Below are positions 28,230 through 37,641 of a stretch of 64,000 nucleotides of DNA, one piece after another. The stretch covers positions 1,915,541-1,979,540 of the forward strand of contig NZ_CDMW01000001.1 of assembly GCF_001078705.1 (NCBI RefSeq). The letters are read 5' to 3'. Each line of letters opens with the position of its first letter. The stretch's first letter is position 1. The notes under the pieces were generated by a model. That model did not search any database, had not been told where the DNA came from, and saw nothing but the letters and a program-made list of their open reading frames with translations. Source of the DNA: Streptococcus sanguinis (GTDB lineage Bacteria; Bacillota; Bacilli; Lactobacillales; Streptococcaceae). The position numbers and the translations under genes were made by a program.

Positions 28230-28992
28230 AAATCATGTACTCTACACTATAGCTGGCATCCGACAGAATGCGGGACAGAAACTGTTGGGTCCGCTCTTCC
28301 TTCGGGCTAGAGAAGAATTCCTGAGGAGGATTTTCTTCGATGATGTGACCGCCGTCCATAAAGATGACATGGTTGGCTACATCGCGGGCAAAGCTCATCT
28401 CATGGGTCACAACGACCATGGTCACTCCCTCCTGAGCCAGCTGTTTCATGACGCTGAGAACTTCACCGACCAGTTCTGGATCTAGAGCCGAAGTTGGCTC
28501 ATCCAGTAGGATGACATCTGGCTTGACAGCAATGGCACGCGCAATCCCTATCCGCTGCTGCTGACCGCCTGATAGCTGCGAAGGATAATAATCCTTGTAG
28601 GCCAAGAGGCCCACGCGCTTCAAGGACTCTTCCGCAATCTCAAGCGCTTCTTCCCTCGGTATCTTACGAGCGATCACTAAGCCCTCTAAGATATTTTCAA
28701 GGGCTGTTTTATTAGCAAAGAGATTATAATGCTGAAAGACAAAGGCTGTCTTTCTACGAATTTCCAAAATCTCCTTTTTGCTGAGCTTAGCCAAATCATA
28801 GTCCTTACCAGACAAAGTCAGCTGGCCGCCATCCGCTTTTTCTAAGTGATTCAGACAGCGCAGAAATGTTGTTTTCCCAGAGCCTGAGGGTCCCAGAATA
28901 ACCACAACGTCACCTTGATTGACCTTGAGACTGACATCTGCCAGCACCTGGTGCTCTCCAAATCGTTTGGAGATATGTTTTACTTCTAACAT
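28228..28992 (-). CDS. Amino-acid ABC transporter ATP-binding protein (cystine-type)
   Basis: This 254-residue polar amino-acid ATPase has Walker A G-P-S-G-S-G-K-T near residue 34, Q-loop, signature L-S-G-G-Q-Q-Q-R near 140 and Walker [10 protein letters not shown]. It most resembles TcyC/TcyN-type subunits that energise cystine and sulphur-compound importers. It is the last gene of a run encoding a binding protein and two permeases. Confidence 0.9.
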   Translation of the reverse strand: MLEVKHISKRFGEHQVLADVSLKVNQGDVVVILGPSGSGKTTFLRCLNHLEKADGGQLTLSGKDYDLAKLSKKEILEIRRKTAFVFQHYNLFANKTALENILEGLVIARKIPREEALEIAEESLKRVGLLAYKDYYPSQLSGGQQQRIGIARAIAVKPDVILLDEPTSALDPELVGEVLSVMKQLAQEGVTMVVVTHEMSFARDVANHVIFMDGGHIIEENPPQEFFSSPKEERTQQFLSRILSDASYSVEYMI

Positions 28993-29004
28993 AATCTTTC
29001 CTTC

Positions 29005-29691
29005 CTAAGCAAGAGCGTAGCGCTTTTCCAAGCCCCTAAAAATCCACTGAATCAAGCCACAAATAATGAGATAAATAACAAAAATCACCAGATAAGACTC
29101 TGAATACTGGTAAGAGTGGGAGGCCTCTATTTTAGCCAAGGCTGTGATATCCTTGACCGTCATGACAAATACCAGCGAGGTTCCCTTGACTAGATTGATA
29201 ACCAGATTGGCCAGATTGGGCAGGGCTGAGCGCAATGCCTGAGGAAAAATAATCCTCCGATAGGCTTGAAAATTCGTTAAACCAATCGCCTGCGCCGCTT
29301 CTAACTGTCCTTTATCTACTGTCAATATGGCAGAGCGCAGTATTTCTGACAAACTGCCTGTCGTCATCAGACTATAAACGATGAAAGCATAGTAAAGCGG
29401 ATTGAACTTAAAGACGTCTATCTGACTACCCAGACTTTTAAAAATTTGATTCAGTAAGCTAGGAAAAAGACTATAGAAAAAGAGAATGAGCAAAATAGGA
29501 GGCGTTGCTCGAATAAAGGCCAGATAAACCACCGAAAAGGTCCGCACACCTCGAACTTTATAAATCTGCCCCAGAGCTAGAAGCAGAGCTGGAATAAAGC
29601 TGAGCAGAATAGCCACCACCATAATGATCAGGGTTACTGGTATGCCTTTCAACGTTACCAGAAAGGTATTTACTATATAATTCAAATCCAT
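29005..29691 (-). CDS. Amino-acid ABC transporter permease (TcyM-like)
   Basis: The 228-residue permease has about five helices and the polar amino-acid family E-A-A-x-A-I-G-L loop near residue 135 that docks the ATPase. It pairs with the permease just upstream, three bases away, to form a heterodimeric channel, as in TcyL-TcyM. Substrate assignment to cystine or a related sulphur compound comes from the binding-protein resemblance. Confidence 0.88.
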   Translation of the reverse strand: MDLNYIVNTFLVTLKGIPVTLIIMVVAILLSFIPALLLALGQIYKVRGVRTFSVVYLAFIRATPPILLILFFYSLFPSLLNQIFKSLGSQIDVFKFNPLYYAFIVYSLMTTGSLSEILRSAILTVDKGQLEAAQAIGLTNFQAYRRIIFPQALRSALPNLANLVINLVKGTSLVFVMTVKDITALAKIEASHSYQYSESYLVIFVIYLIICGLIQWIFRGLEKRYALA

Positions 29692-29694
29692 GCT

Positions 29695-30387
29695 TTACCT
29701 CTCCTTGACTGTCAGACTTTTTTCCAGAAGCTGGGAAGCCAGAGAAACCACTAGGGCAATCCCCCAGTAAATCAAGGCCACTGCTGTATAGGTTTCGAGG
29801 GAATAATTGCCCAGATTCCGGCTGATGAGATTTTGCCCCGCTCCCATGACATCAACTGCCCCAATCGTATAAGCCAGCGCAGCATCCCGCATGAGATTAA
29901 GAAGGGCAGTAGTCAGATTAGGCAGGGCGATGCGAAAAGCCTGTAGCAGGACGATGCGCAGAAAAGTCTGCACCGGTGTCAAGCCAATACTGAGACCTGC
30001 CTCGGTCTGTCCCTTGGGAACAGCAAGATAGGCTGCCTTGAAGACTTCCGCAATCATAGCCGCAAAGAGCAGAATCATGGTGATGATGACAAACACAGTC
30101 CGCGACCAATTATTGATATCCAGCCCCAGCCACCATTCTAAAAACTCTGGAATGCCATAAAAAACCAAGAAAAGCAAGACGATAGGCGGTGTACATCTAA
30201 GGATAAATATATATCCTCTAGCCAGGCCAGCAAAAGACTGCTCCTCAGCAATCTGAGCCCAAGCCAACAGACCACCCAGCAAGGAGCCAATCAAAGCTGT
30301 CACAAACATAATCCATAAAGTGGTCGGCAGAGCCTGCAGCAGACTAGGCAGCAGACCAAAGACACGGGATAAGTCATATGAGACCAT
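29695..30387 (-). CDS. Amino-acid ABC transporter permease (TcyL-like)
   Basis: This 230-residue integral membrane permease has the HisM/GlnP family motif, here T-E-A-G-L-S-I-G-L-T-P near residue 140 (S replaces the usual second A). It is the first of two permeases. A 195-base gap separates it from the binding-protein gene. That gap has no ORF, only a weak stem built on AGAAGC/GCTTCT that might set the ratio of binding protein to permease message. Confidence 0.88.
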   Translation of the reverse strand: MVSYDLSRVFGLLPSLLQALPTTLWIMFVTALIGSLLGGLLAWAQIAEEQSFAGLARGYIFILRCTPPIVLLFLVFYGIPEFLEWWLGLDINNWSRTVFVIITMILLFAAMIAEVFKAAYLAVPKGQTEAGLSIGLTPVQTFLRIVLLQAFRIALPNLTTALLNLMRDAALAYTIGAVDVMGAGQNLISRNLGNYSLETYTAVALIYWGIALVVSLASQLLEKSLTVKER

Positions 30388-30582
30388 AATTTTCTTCTCC
30401 TTCGACAGTGATTAGATAGAATAAGCTTCTCTTGGACGGGCACTTTCAGATTGGAGCAGCCATGCTCTCTCTTTGAAAATTCCTTCAAACAGCATCAAGG
30501 TCAGCTTAGAAGCCACCAGCTCTGTATTCAGCTAGCTTCTCAGTCAGCCTTTTGATTTTCCGTGATCAGCAGACAGCAGCCA

Positions 30583-31467
30583 CTAATTCTTGTCCACATA
30601 AGAGAAAACATCTTCACCGAAATACTTTTCAGATAGTTTAGCCAAGGTTCCGTCTTTTTCCAGTTCCTTAATTGCCTTCTTGTATGCCTTGGCAAATTCT
30701 TCATTCTTTTCGTTTTTATGAAGCAGGGGATAGGTCGGAATCCCCTTGTAAGGGAACCAAGACAGTTGATCCGCATACTGATGGTAAGAACCTTCCTTGT
30801 CCGTCACAGCTTTTTCAAAAGACAGCTTGATGTCAAAGAAAGCATCGTAGCGCCCTTCCAGAACCCAAGCATAAGCATCAGCTACCTTGAAGGACTCTGC
30901 TGCAGTCAAATCAATAGGAGCACCGCTATGCTTTTGGTTATACTCTTCGATAACGGCCCATTGAGCATTCTGCGGAGAGATTGGCACCAACTTACCCTTT
31001 TCCTTGGCAAAATCATCAATGGTCTTGTATTTTTCAGCGTCTTCCTTGCGGATAGTGAAACCGATAATGCTAGCGCCGATTGGGCTTTTTGGAATGATGA
31101 ACTTCTTCGCCCGCTCTTCGGTGTACCATGCTCCCTTGGTTCCGATGTCATATTTTCCAGATTCCAGACCGACTAAAAGATCTTCATCACTGGTACCAGT
31201 ATATTCAAACTGATAGTCTGGCAGCTTTTCATCAATGGCCTTGAGAACAGCAACCTCATAGCCATCTGACTCACCTTTTTCATCCACAAAGTCATAAGGA
31301 ACATAGTTCTGTGTATGTGCCACTTTTAAAGTCGTGACCTTACTGCTGCCTGATGCAGAGCTGCTCGTCTTGCTAGATGAAGCACCTGTCAAGGTCCGCC
31401 CCAAATAAGTCGCTGCTACAATAGCAATCACTGCTGCTCCACCAATAATCCATTTTTTCTTGCTCAT
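30583..31467 (-). CDS. Amino-acid ABC substrate-binding protein, membrane-anchored (cystine-type)
   Basis: The 294-residue family-3 binding protein has an N-terminal hydrophobic helix (residues 6-24) but no lipobox Cys, so it appears to be tethered by an uncleaved helix or released. A Ser-rich linker precedes the domain starting T-L-K-V-A-H-T-Q-N-Y-V-P-Y-D-F. G-Y-E-V-A-V-L-K-A-I and G-L-E-S-G-K-Y-D follow, as in TcyJ/TcyK-like proteins. The ligand is probably cystine or a related sulphur amino acid; this is not proven by the sequence. Confidence 0.88.
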   Translation of the reverse strand: MSKKKWIIGGAAVIAIVAATYLGRTLTGASSSKTSSSASGSSKVTTLKVAHTQNYVPYDFVDEKGESDGYEVAVLKAIDEKLPDYQFEYTGTSDEDLLVGLESGKYDIGTKGAWYTEERAKKFIIPKSPIGASIIGFTIRKEDAEKYKTIDDFAKEKGKLVPISPQNAQWAVIEEYNQKHSGAPIDLTAAESFKVADAYAWVLEGRYDAFFDIKLSFEKAVTDKEGSYHQYADQLSWFPYKGIPTYPLLHKNEKNEEFAKAYKKAIKELEKDGTLAKLSEKYFGEDVFSYVDKN

Positions 31468-31482
31468 TCTTTCGTCTCCTTC

Positions 31483-32484
31483 TTATGTTAAACTTGCTGC
31501 TTGGCGAACCCACTGAATCCGCTCTGCTTCAATATCGCTTGGAATAGTACAGTCAGCCCCGATAATCAAAGCTTCCTTACCAGCCGCTGCTATCAGCCGC
31601 TTGGTCTCGTCTTGAATAGCCGCTTGGCTGCCCGTGTAGAGCAGGCCGTCCTTACCATTTTCAAAGCCACCCAGGACAGTCCGACCGCCAAACAATTTCC
31701 GGCCCTCCGCTAGGCTGATGCCTTCTGGCCCCACCGCCCAGTTGACGACTTGAGCTGGATAATCTGTAAAAAGATGAACATCGTTTCGCGCGCCTTCGTA
31801 GCCACAAATGTGCAGGATATTCACTCCGCCAGCCGCATTGGCTGCTTCCAGCACCGCCAATTCACTAGGAGCAATAAAAGTCTTATAGTCTTCAGCCGAA
31901 ACCCGTGCATCCTGAATGCTCTGAACGCTGAGGTAGATTCCATCCGCACCAGCTTCCTTGATAATCCGCTCCGTCAGAGCCGCAATATCTTGAGCAATCA
32001 CATCCAGCACCCGCTTCGTGAGTACCGCATCCTCCGCCAGGAAATCTGCAATGATGTCATCTCCACCAGCAACCTTGCCGACCAACCATTTGAAGTAGGT
32101 CACTGGCGCAAAAATATTGTAAATAGCGACCAAGTCCTCTGTAAAGCTAGCCTTAATCTTCTGAACCAGCTCAACCTGATCACTAATCCAAGGGTGGTCA
32201 GCACCTAGCGGCTCAATATCTGCCAACTCCTTGATAGATTGGACTTTTTTCAAGCGTTCATTAGGATAGGCAAAATAACCATCACTCATCAGCTTGATAA
32301 AGTCTGGCTCAACTTCTGCCAGAAAAGCTTGATGACCAGCCAGATTTTTCTCAATAATGGCCTGATTTCCAAAACCAGCCAGCCACTCCTCTTCGCTGGT
32401 AAAATGATGCCAGAAACCAACTGGCACTCGGTTAACGGGCTCTCCTCTGAAAGCTTTCAGTACTAATTCTCTTTTTGAAATCAT
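31483..32484 (-). CDS. Uroporphyrinogen-decarboxylase-like (URO-D family) protein 1
   Basis: The 333-residue TIM-barrel protein of the URO-D superfamily starts K-R-E-L-V-L-K-A-F-R-G-E-P-V-x-R-V-P-V-G-F-W, a pattern shared by HemE and corrinoid-linked methyltransferases (MtaA/CmuA). Near residue 230, I-L-H-I-C-G-Y-E-G holds a His/Cys pair that in the methyltransferase branch binds zinc. The organism type lacks haem synthesis, so decarboxylation of uroporphyrinogen is unlikely. It lies 15 bases before the cystine-type binding protein gene. AAGGAG precedes ATG 32484. A methyl-transfer role on a sulphur compound is inference. Confidence 0.85.
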   Translation of the reverse strand: MISKRELVLKAFRGEPVNRVPVGFWHHFTSEEEWLAGFGNQAIIEKNLAGHQAFLAEVEPDFIKLMSDGYFAYPNERLKKVQSIKELADIEPLGADHPWISDQVELVQKIKASFTEDLVAIYNIFAPVTYFKWLVGKVAGGDDIIADFLAEDAVLTKRVLDVIAQDIAALTERIIKEAGADGIYLSVQSIQDARVSAEDYKTFIAPSELAVLEAANAAGGVNILHICGYEGARNDVHLFTDYPAQVVNWAVGPEGISLAEGRKLFGGRTVLGGFENGKDGLLYTGSQAAIQDETKRLIAAAGKEALIIGADCTIPSDIEAERIQWVRQAASLT

Positions 32485-32572
32485 CTTCTCTCCTTTTTCT
32501 ATCATTCCTATCTAGCCAATGATTTGTTTTTTAGCTTTTTAATTAGGCTAATTCATCTTTTTAAGTACAATT

Positions 32573-32773
32573 CTAATCCAACAAGAGCAGGGCCGCGATA
32601 TCATTGGGCTGCATCAAGCCAGTTGACTGCTCTGGCAGTTTCTTGATCACCTGCAAATCATCTTCTTTTTTGTCTGAAGAATGGTGAGCATAAATCTGAC
32701 TGATGCTCAGAAATGTTCCTATTATCAAGAATATCAGAGCAAGAACTGCAAGCCTTTTTTGATACCGCTTCAT
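32573..32773 (-). CDS. Small exported or membrane-anchored protein
   Basis: This 66-residue protein has a basic start (MKRYQKR), a hydrophobic helix at 8-25 and a possible signal-peptidase site after I-Y-A, then a short charged outer segment. It lies between the two URO-D-like genes on the same strand. I do not recognise the family. If the signal is cleaved, a peptide of about 37 residues would be released. Confidence 0.5.
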   Translation of the reverse strand: MKRYQKRLAVLALIFLIIGTFLSISQIYAHHSSDKKEDDLQVIKKLPEQSTGLMQPNDIAALLLLD

Positions 32774-32829
32774 CTATCTTCCTCCTTTAAAGAGTTGAAA
32801 ATTACTCTTTGATTGCTTTGGCAAATCTA

Positions 32830-33837
32830 TCAGAACTGACTAGCTGCCTGACGAATCCAGTCCAGTCTTTCTACTTCGAAATCATCTGGTACTGTGCAGT
32901 CAGCCCCAAGAATCACTCCCTGTCTGCCAGCTGCAGCCAGCAGTCGCTTGGTCTCATCCTCTAACTCTGCACGACTGCCTGTATTTAGAAGAGCTGCTCT
33001 GCCATTTTCAAAGCCGCCCAGGACAGTCTGACCGCCAAAGAGCTTGCGCCCTTCAGCTAAGCTGACACCCTCATGATGGGTTGCCCAGTTAAAGACTTGA
33101 GCCGGATAGTCCTTGAACAGTTCCAAATCATTGCTGGCTCCTTCAAAGCCGCAAATGTGGAGAATATTCTGACCGCCAGCCGCATTGGCCGCTTCCAGAA
33201 CCTTGACCGTACTAGGCTCAATATAACGACGATAACTGGCCGCATCTACCCGGCCGTCTTGGACTTGCTGGGTACTGAGATAAATCCCCTCAATGCCCGC
33301 TTCCTCAATGATCCGCCTAGTCAAAATAGCAATATCACCGGCAATGACATCTAAAACATGTCCTATCAGCTCAGGATCCTCTGCCAGAAAATCTGCTATT
33401 TCTCTATCTCCTCGTGACCCTTCCCGACGGAACCAGCGCTTGAGATAGGAGACCGGCGCAAAAATATTGTAGAAGGAAGCGAGGTCCTCCGGATAGCTTG
33501 CCTTTACAGCTTTCACCATATCAATCTGCTGCTCAATCCAAGGATGATGCTCACCGATAGACTGGATAGCTGCCAAGTCCCGAATGGACTCAATATGATC
33601 CGAATAAAGCGTGCTGGGATACTTAAAGAAGCCATCGCTCATAATCTTGACAAAGTCTGGCCGTGCAGCTCGAACATAAGCAGCATGCCCCTCAACACTT
33701 TTATTGAAAATTACTGGATTGTCCAGGCCCAGCATCTTTTCCTCTTGGCTTACAAAGTGAAACCAAAATCCAACAGGCACTCGGTCAACTTCTTCACCCC
33801 GAAAAGCTCTCAGCACTAATTCTTTCTTGCTGGCCAT
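32830..33837 (-). CDS. Uroporphyrinogen-decarboxylase-like (URO-D family) protein 2
   Basis: This second 335-residue URO-D paralogue is clearly related to the other over its whole length, with the same K-x-E-L-V-L-R-A-F-R-G-E-E-V-D-R-V-P-V-G-F-W start and I-L-H-I-C-G-F-E-G. AAGGAGG precedes ATG 33837. It heads the group that ends with the ABC transporter genes. Two diverged copies in one operon suggest different substrates or a heterodimer. Nothing here links it to haem. Confidence 0.85.
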   Translation of the reverse strand: MASKKELVLRAFRGEEVDRVPVGFWFHFVSQEEKMLGLDNPVIFNKSVEGHAAYVRAARPDFVKIMSDGFFKYPSTLYSDHIESIRDLAAIQSIGEHHPWIEQQIDMVKAVKASYPEDLASFYNIFAPVSYLKRWFRREGSRGDREIADFLAEDPELIGHVLDVIAGDIAILTRRIIEEAGIEGIYLSTQQVQDGRVDAASYRRYIEPSTVKVLEAANAAGGQNILHICGFEGASNDLELFKDYPAQVFNWATHHEGVSLAEGRKLFGGQTVLGGFENGRAALLNTGSRAELEDETKRLLAAAGRQGVILGADCTVPDDFEVERLDWIRQAASQF

Positions 33838-33943
33838 TACTTCCTCCTTCTTTGAATTTGTAATATATCTTACCATCCTCTCCTTCTCCTGGGAAATATA
33901 TCTTCCCTATCAGCCTGATTAAAAATATTTATCAAAGCAAAAT

Positions 33944-33972
33944 AAAAAAGCTAGACTAAGCTAGCTTTTTCA
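33944..33972 (-). terminator. Terminator after glmS
   Basis: AAAAAGCTAG and CTAGCTTTTT pair around ACTAAG. The minus strand goes on with TTTTTTATTTTG. The symmetry makes it usable in both directions. Confidence 0.8.
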
Positions 33973-34086
33973 AGGCTTTTCAGACTCTGCTGAATAACCT
34001 TGTTTTTTGTACCTTTTTTAGATAAGTACCATATATATTTTCTATAGACGAGATAGATAATTTTTATAGGCAATGACCCTCTGTGC

Positions 34087-35898
34087 TTATTCTACAGTGA
34101 CAGACTTAGCCAGATTACGCGGTTTATCAACATCCAGACCACGGTGCAAGGTTGCAAAGTAAGCAATGAGCTGTGTCGGTACCACCATAGAGATCGGTGA
34201 CAGATATGGATGAACCTGATTGAGTACGATATCGTCACCTTCTTTGGCTACATTCTCTTCAGCAATAGTCAACACCTCGGCACCCCGAGCTACGACTTCT
34301 GAAATATTGCCCCGAGTATGGCTAGCCAATACTTCGTCTGAAAGCAGGGCCAAAACTGGTGTTTCGTCTTCAATCAGAGAGATTGTACCGTGTTTGAGCT
34401 CACCAGCAGCAAAACCTTCACACTGGATATAAGAAATTTCTTTGAGTTTTAAGCTAGCTTCCATCGCCACATAGTAGTCTTGACCACGGCCGATATAGAA
34501 AGCATTGCGGGTTGTTTCCAGAAGGCCACGGACCTTATTGTCAATCAACTCCTTTTCTGACAAAGTGGACTCAATAGACTGCGCAACTAAGGACAGCTCG
34601 TGAACCAAGTCAAAGGCTGCCGCTTTCTCGGAATTATTGGCATCACCAACAGCTTTAGCCAAGAAAGCTAGGGCTGCAATCTGAGCTGTATAGGCCTTGG
34701 TCGAAGCCACCGCAATTTCAGGACCAGCATGGAGCAGCATGGTATGATTGGCTTCCCGAGAGAGAGTTGAACCCGGAACATTGGTCACGGTCAAACTTGG
34801 AATACCCATCTGATTCGCCTTGACTAAGACCTGACGGCTGTCGGCTGTTTCGCCTGATTGACTGATAAAGATGAAGAGAGGCTTCTTGCTAAGGAGCGGC
34901 ATAGCATAGCCCCACTCAGAGGCAATGCCCAGCTCAACAGGTGTATCCGTCAGCTCTTCCAGCATACGCTTAGAAGCATAGCCAGCATGATAAGAAGTTC
35001 CAGCTGCAAGAATATAGAGACGGTCAGCTTCCTGAACAGCTTTAACAATATCCGCATCTACTGATACTTGCCCCTTATCATCTGTATAAGCGCTGATTAG
35101 CTTACGCATCACAGTTGGCTGCTCGTCGATTTCTTTGAGCATATAGTATGGATAAGTCCCCTTACCGATATCGGACAGATCTAGCTCAGCAGTATAACTT
35201 TCACGCTCCAGAGTATGCCCGTCATAATCCTGCACTTCCACACTATCTTTACGGACAATAACCAGCTCTTGATCATGAATTTCCATAAACTGACTTGTCT
35301 CGCGAATCATGGCCATAGCATCTGAGCAGACCATATTGTAGCCCTCACCCAGTCCAACTAGAAGCGGTGATTTATTTTTAGCAACATAGATAACATCTGC
35401 ATCTTCTGAATCCACCAAAGCAAAGGCATAAGAACCACGGATAATGTGGAGAGCTTTTTTAAAGGCTTCTAAAAGAGACAAGCCTTCTTCTTCAGCGAAT
35501 TTGCCAATCAGGTGCACAGCAATCTCTGTATCTGTCTGCCCCTTGAAGTCATGACCAGCTAGGTAAGTATTCTTAATGTCAAGGTAGTTCTCAATCACAC
35601 CGTTGTGAACCAAGACAAAACGGCCAGTCTGTGAAGTATGAGGATGGGCATTGTTTTCACTTGGTTTTCCATGAGTAGCCCAACGAGTATGTCCGATACC
35701 AGTAGTCCCAGCAACATCAATGCCAATTTTAGCATGTAGGTCAGCGATACGACCGACAGACTTGACCAGACTAGAAGTTTTCCCTGTTGTTACAAAAATT
35801 CCAGCTGAGTCATAACCTCGGTATTCCAGCTTTTCCAAGCCCTGCATCAAAATATCTGTTGCGTTGCGATTTCCGACAACTCCGACAATTCCACACAT
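34087..35898 (-). CDS. glmS: Glutamine-fructose-6-phosphate aminotransferase
   Basis: GlmS makes glucosamine 6-phosphate from fructose 6-phosphate and glutamine, the first step to UDP-GlcNAc. The 603-residue protein starts M-C-G-I-V-G with the glutaminase nucleophile Cys2, then R-W-A-T-H-G near residue 75, and has two SIS domains from about residue 285. It ends with the conserved D-x-P-R-N-L-A-K-S-V-T-V-E tail. The start at M-C-G is fixed by the need for a processed N-terminal Cys. No glmS ribozyme is seen in the leader; instead two NagR-like sites flank the promoter. Confidence 0.97.
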   Translation of the reverse strand: MCGIVGVVGNRNATDILMQGLEKLEYRGYDSAGIFVTTGKTSSLVKSVGRIADLHAKIGIDVAGTTGIGHTRWATHGKPSENNAHPHTSQTGRFVLVHNGVIENYLDIKNTYLAGHDFKGQTDTEIAVHLIGKFAEEEGLSLLEAFKKALHIIRGSYAFALVDSEDADVIYVAKNKSPLLVGLGEGYNMVCSDAMAMIRETSQFMEIHDQELVIVRKDSVEVQDYDGHTLERESYTAELDLSDIGKGTYPYYMLKEIDEQPTVMRKLISAYTDDKGQVSVDADIVKAVQEADRLYILAAGTSYHAGYASKRMLEELTDTPVELGIASEWGYAMPLLSKKPLFIFISQSGETADSRQVLVKANQMGIPSLTVTNVPGSTLSREANHTMLLHAGPEIAVASTKAYTAQIAALAFLAKAVGDANNSEKAAAFDLVHELSLVAQSIESTLSEKELIDNKVRGLLETTRNAFYIGRGQDYYVAMEASLKLKEISYIQCEGFAAGELKHGTISLIEDETPVLALLSDEVLASHTRGNISEVVARGAEVLTIAEENVAKEGDDIVLNQVHPYLSPISMVVPTQLIAYFATLHRGLDVDKPRNLAKSVTVE

Positions 35899-35943
35899 AA
35901 CGTTACTTCTGATTTCTAGCCTTAGAAACCAGCCCTTCTTATT

Positions 35944-36042
35944 AAAAATTGGTATAGTCTTCTTGGAGTCTAAAAACTCCAACAAAGCTAGTATACACAC
36001 AGTTTTTTAGTTTGTCAAGCACGAAATTGGTATAGTTTTCTT
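35944..36042 (-). promoter_or_regulatory. glmS promoter with two AATTGGTATAG repeats (NagR-type sites)
   Basis: On the minus strand, -35 TTGACA (36013-36018), a 17-nt spacer and -10 TATACT (35990-35995) are seen. The same word, AATTGGTATAGT followed by TTCTT after one or two bases, occurs on the plus strand at 35947-35964 and 36025-36042, 78 bases apart, on either side of the promoter. This half-site resembles those of the GntR-family amino-sugar regulator NagR. A hairpin GGAGT/ACTCC (35964-35980) follows the start site. Confidence 0.6.
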
Positions 36043-36204
36043 TAAGAAAAGTATGCTTAGCTTCTCTTACCGCAAAATTGCTCCTTGAAGTATTTAGAAA
36101 AATGGACAGATATGTCAGAACTGACTTTCTATATAACTAATAAAGAATAGGAAATAGAGCTGTACATTCGCCCTGTCTCTGATAATTCTCGCAAAACAGT
36201 GCAC

Positions 36205-36234
36205 AGAAAAAGAGACTCAAATGAGCCTCTTTCT
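36205..36234 (-). terminator. Terminator after gap
   Basis: AAAGAG-CTCA and TGAG-CTCTTT pair with a very short loop, followed on the minus strand by TTTTTCTG. Confidence 0.8.
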
Positions 36235-36246
36235 TCTACTATTGAA

Positions 36247-37254
36247 TTATTTAGCGATTTTCGCGAAGTATTCAAGAGTACGTACAAGTTGTGCAGTGTA
36301 TGACATTTCGTTGTCGTACCATGATACAACTTTAACCAATTGTTTGCCGTCAACATCAAGAACTTTAGTTTGAGTTGCGTCGAACAATGAACCGTAAGCC
36401 ATACCTACGATATCTGAAGATACGATTGGATCTTCTGTGTAACCGTATGATTCGTTAGCTGCTGCTTTCATAGCTGCGTTTACTTCATCAACTGTTACGT
36501 TCTTTTCAAGAACAGCAACCAATTCAGTAACTGATCCAGTTGGAGTTGGAACGCGTTGTGCAGATCCGTCCAATTTACCGTTCAATTCTGGGATAACCAA
36601 ACCGATAGCTTTAGCAGCACCAGTTGAGTTAGGAACGATGTTTGCAGCACCAGCACGAGCACGACGAAGGTCACCACCACGGTGTGGTCCGTCAAGGATC
36701 ATTTGGTCACCAGTGTATGCGTGGATAGTAGTCATCAATCCTTCAACAACACCGAAGTTGTCTTGAAGTGCTTTAGCCATTGGAGCCAAGCAGTTTGTAG
36801 TACATGAAGCACCTGAGATAACTGTTTCAGTACCGTCAAGAACGTCGTGGTTAGTGTTGTATACAACTGTCTTAACGTCATTTCCACCAGGAGCAGTGAT
36901 AACAACTTTCTTAGCACCACCTTTAAGGTGTTTTTCAGCAGCATCTTTCTTAGCAAAGAAACCAGTTGCTTCAAGAACGATTTCTACACCGTCAGTAGCC
37001 CAGTCAATTTGTTCTGGGTCACGTTCAGCAGAAACTTTAACGAATTTACCGTTAACTTCGAATCCACCTTCTTTAACTTCAACAGTACCATCGAAACGAC
37101 CTTGAGTTGTGTCGTATTTCAACAGATGTGCAAGCATTACTGGATCTGTAAGGTCGTTGATGCGAGTAACTTCAACACCTTCTACGTTTTGGATACGACG
37201 GAAAGCAAGACGACCGATACGACCGAAACCGTTAATACCAACTTTAACTACCAT
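36247..37254 (-). CDS. gap: Glyceraldehyde-3-phosphate dehydrogenase (NAD)
   Basis: This glycolytic enzyme oxidises glyceraldehyde 3-phosphate to 1,3-bisphosphoglycerate; in streptococci it also appears on the surface. The 335-residue protein begins [13 protein letters not shown] (NAD fold) and has the catalytic S-G-A-S-C-T-T-N-C near residue 152. Codon use is highly biased toward preferred codons, as expected for a very abundant protein. AAGGAGG precedes ATG 37254. Single-gene transcript with its own promoter and terminator. Confidence 0.97.
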   Translation of the reverse strand: MVVKVGINGFGRIGRLAFRRIQNVEGVEVTRINDLTDPVMLAHLLKYDTTQGRFDGTVEVKEGGFEVNGKFVKVSAERDPEQIDWATDGVEIVLEATGFFAKKDAAEKHLKGGAKKVVITAPGGNDVKTVVYNTNHDVLDGTETVISGASCTTNCLAPMAKALQDNFGVVEGLMTTIHAYTGDQMILDGPHRGGDLRRARAGAANIVPNSTGAAKAIGLVIPELNGKLDGSAQRVPTPTGSVTELVAVLEKNVTVDEVNAAMKAAANESYGYTEDPIVSSDIVGMAYGSLFDATQTKVLDVDGKQLVKVVSWYDNEMSYTAQLVRTLEYFAKIAK

Positions 37255-37339
37255 TCGTGATTTCCTCCTTATGAAAATCAAAAAATTTTTATGTGAAAAG
37301 AGTAACTTGAGTTGCTACAAATCACCTTTCAACATTTCT

Positions 37340-37368
37340 ATTATATACTTAATTGAGGTAAAATGCAA
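37340..37368 (-). promoter_or_regulatory. gap promoter
   Basis: On the minus strand, -35 TTGCAT (37363-37368), a 17-nt spacer and -10 TATAAT (37340-37345) lie about 85 bases before the gene. The remaining bases up to 37566 contain no gene or clear structure. Confidence 0.65.
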
Positions 37369-37566
37369 CTGATTTCATCATTGTCAGAGAAAGTCGTTCA
37401 TTCTTCCAAATCTTTTTCAATACTACTTTCAAAAAGCAAAAGATATCCTTAAAAGACAGCAATCCAGAGCATGGATTAGAAGTATCTTTACCTGTTTTTT
37501 GCTTACTTAAGAACTCAAACATATGCCCACTTTTAATTTCTCTTGAAATTTTTCTAAACAAGCAGA

Positions 37567-37599
37567 AAAGTCTCAAGAACCTTCCATTCTTGAGACTTT
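37567..37599 (-). terminator. Terminator after zmp
   Basis: A 13-bp perfect stem from AAAGTCTCAAGAA with a 7-nt loop is followed on the minus strand by TCTG; the stem itself ends in TTT. Confidence 0.75.
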
Positions 37600-37641
37600 A
37601 TCTTTAGTCTGAAGCCCTTACAATAAGGATTTTATTTCTTC

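Noticed and set aside
31483-33837. Haem-synthesis role for the two URO-D-like genes
   Set aside because: No other haem gene is in the window and the genus does not make haem; operon partners point to transport instead.
33838-33943. Riboswitch or T-box before the URO-D/cystine operon
   Set aside because: The stretch before the first gene is short and AT-rich with no stem array or T-box sequence.
35899-36060. glmS ribozyme in the glmS leader
   Set aside because: The leader is short and shows only a small hairpin and two NagR-like repeats; the ribozyme core is not visible.
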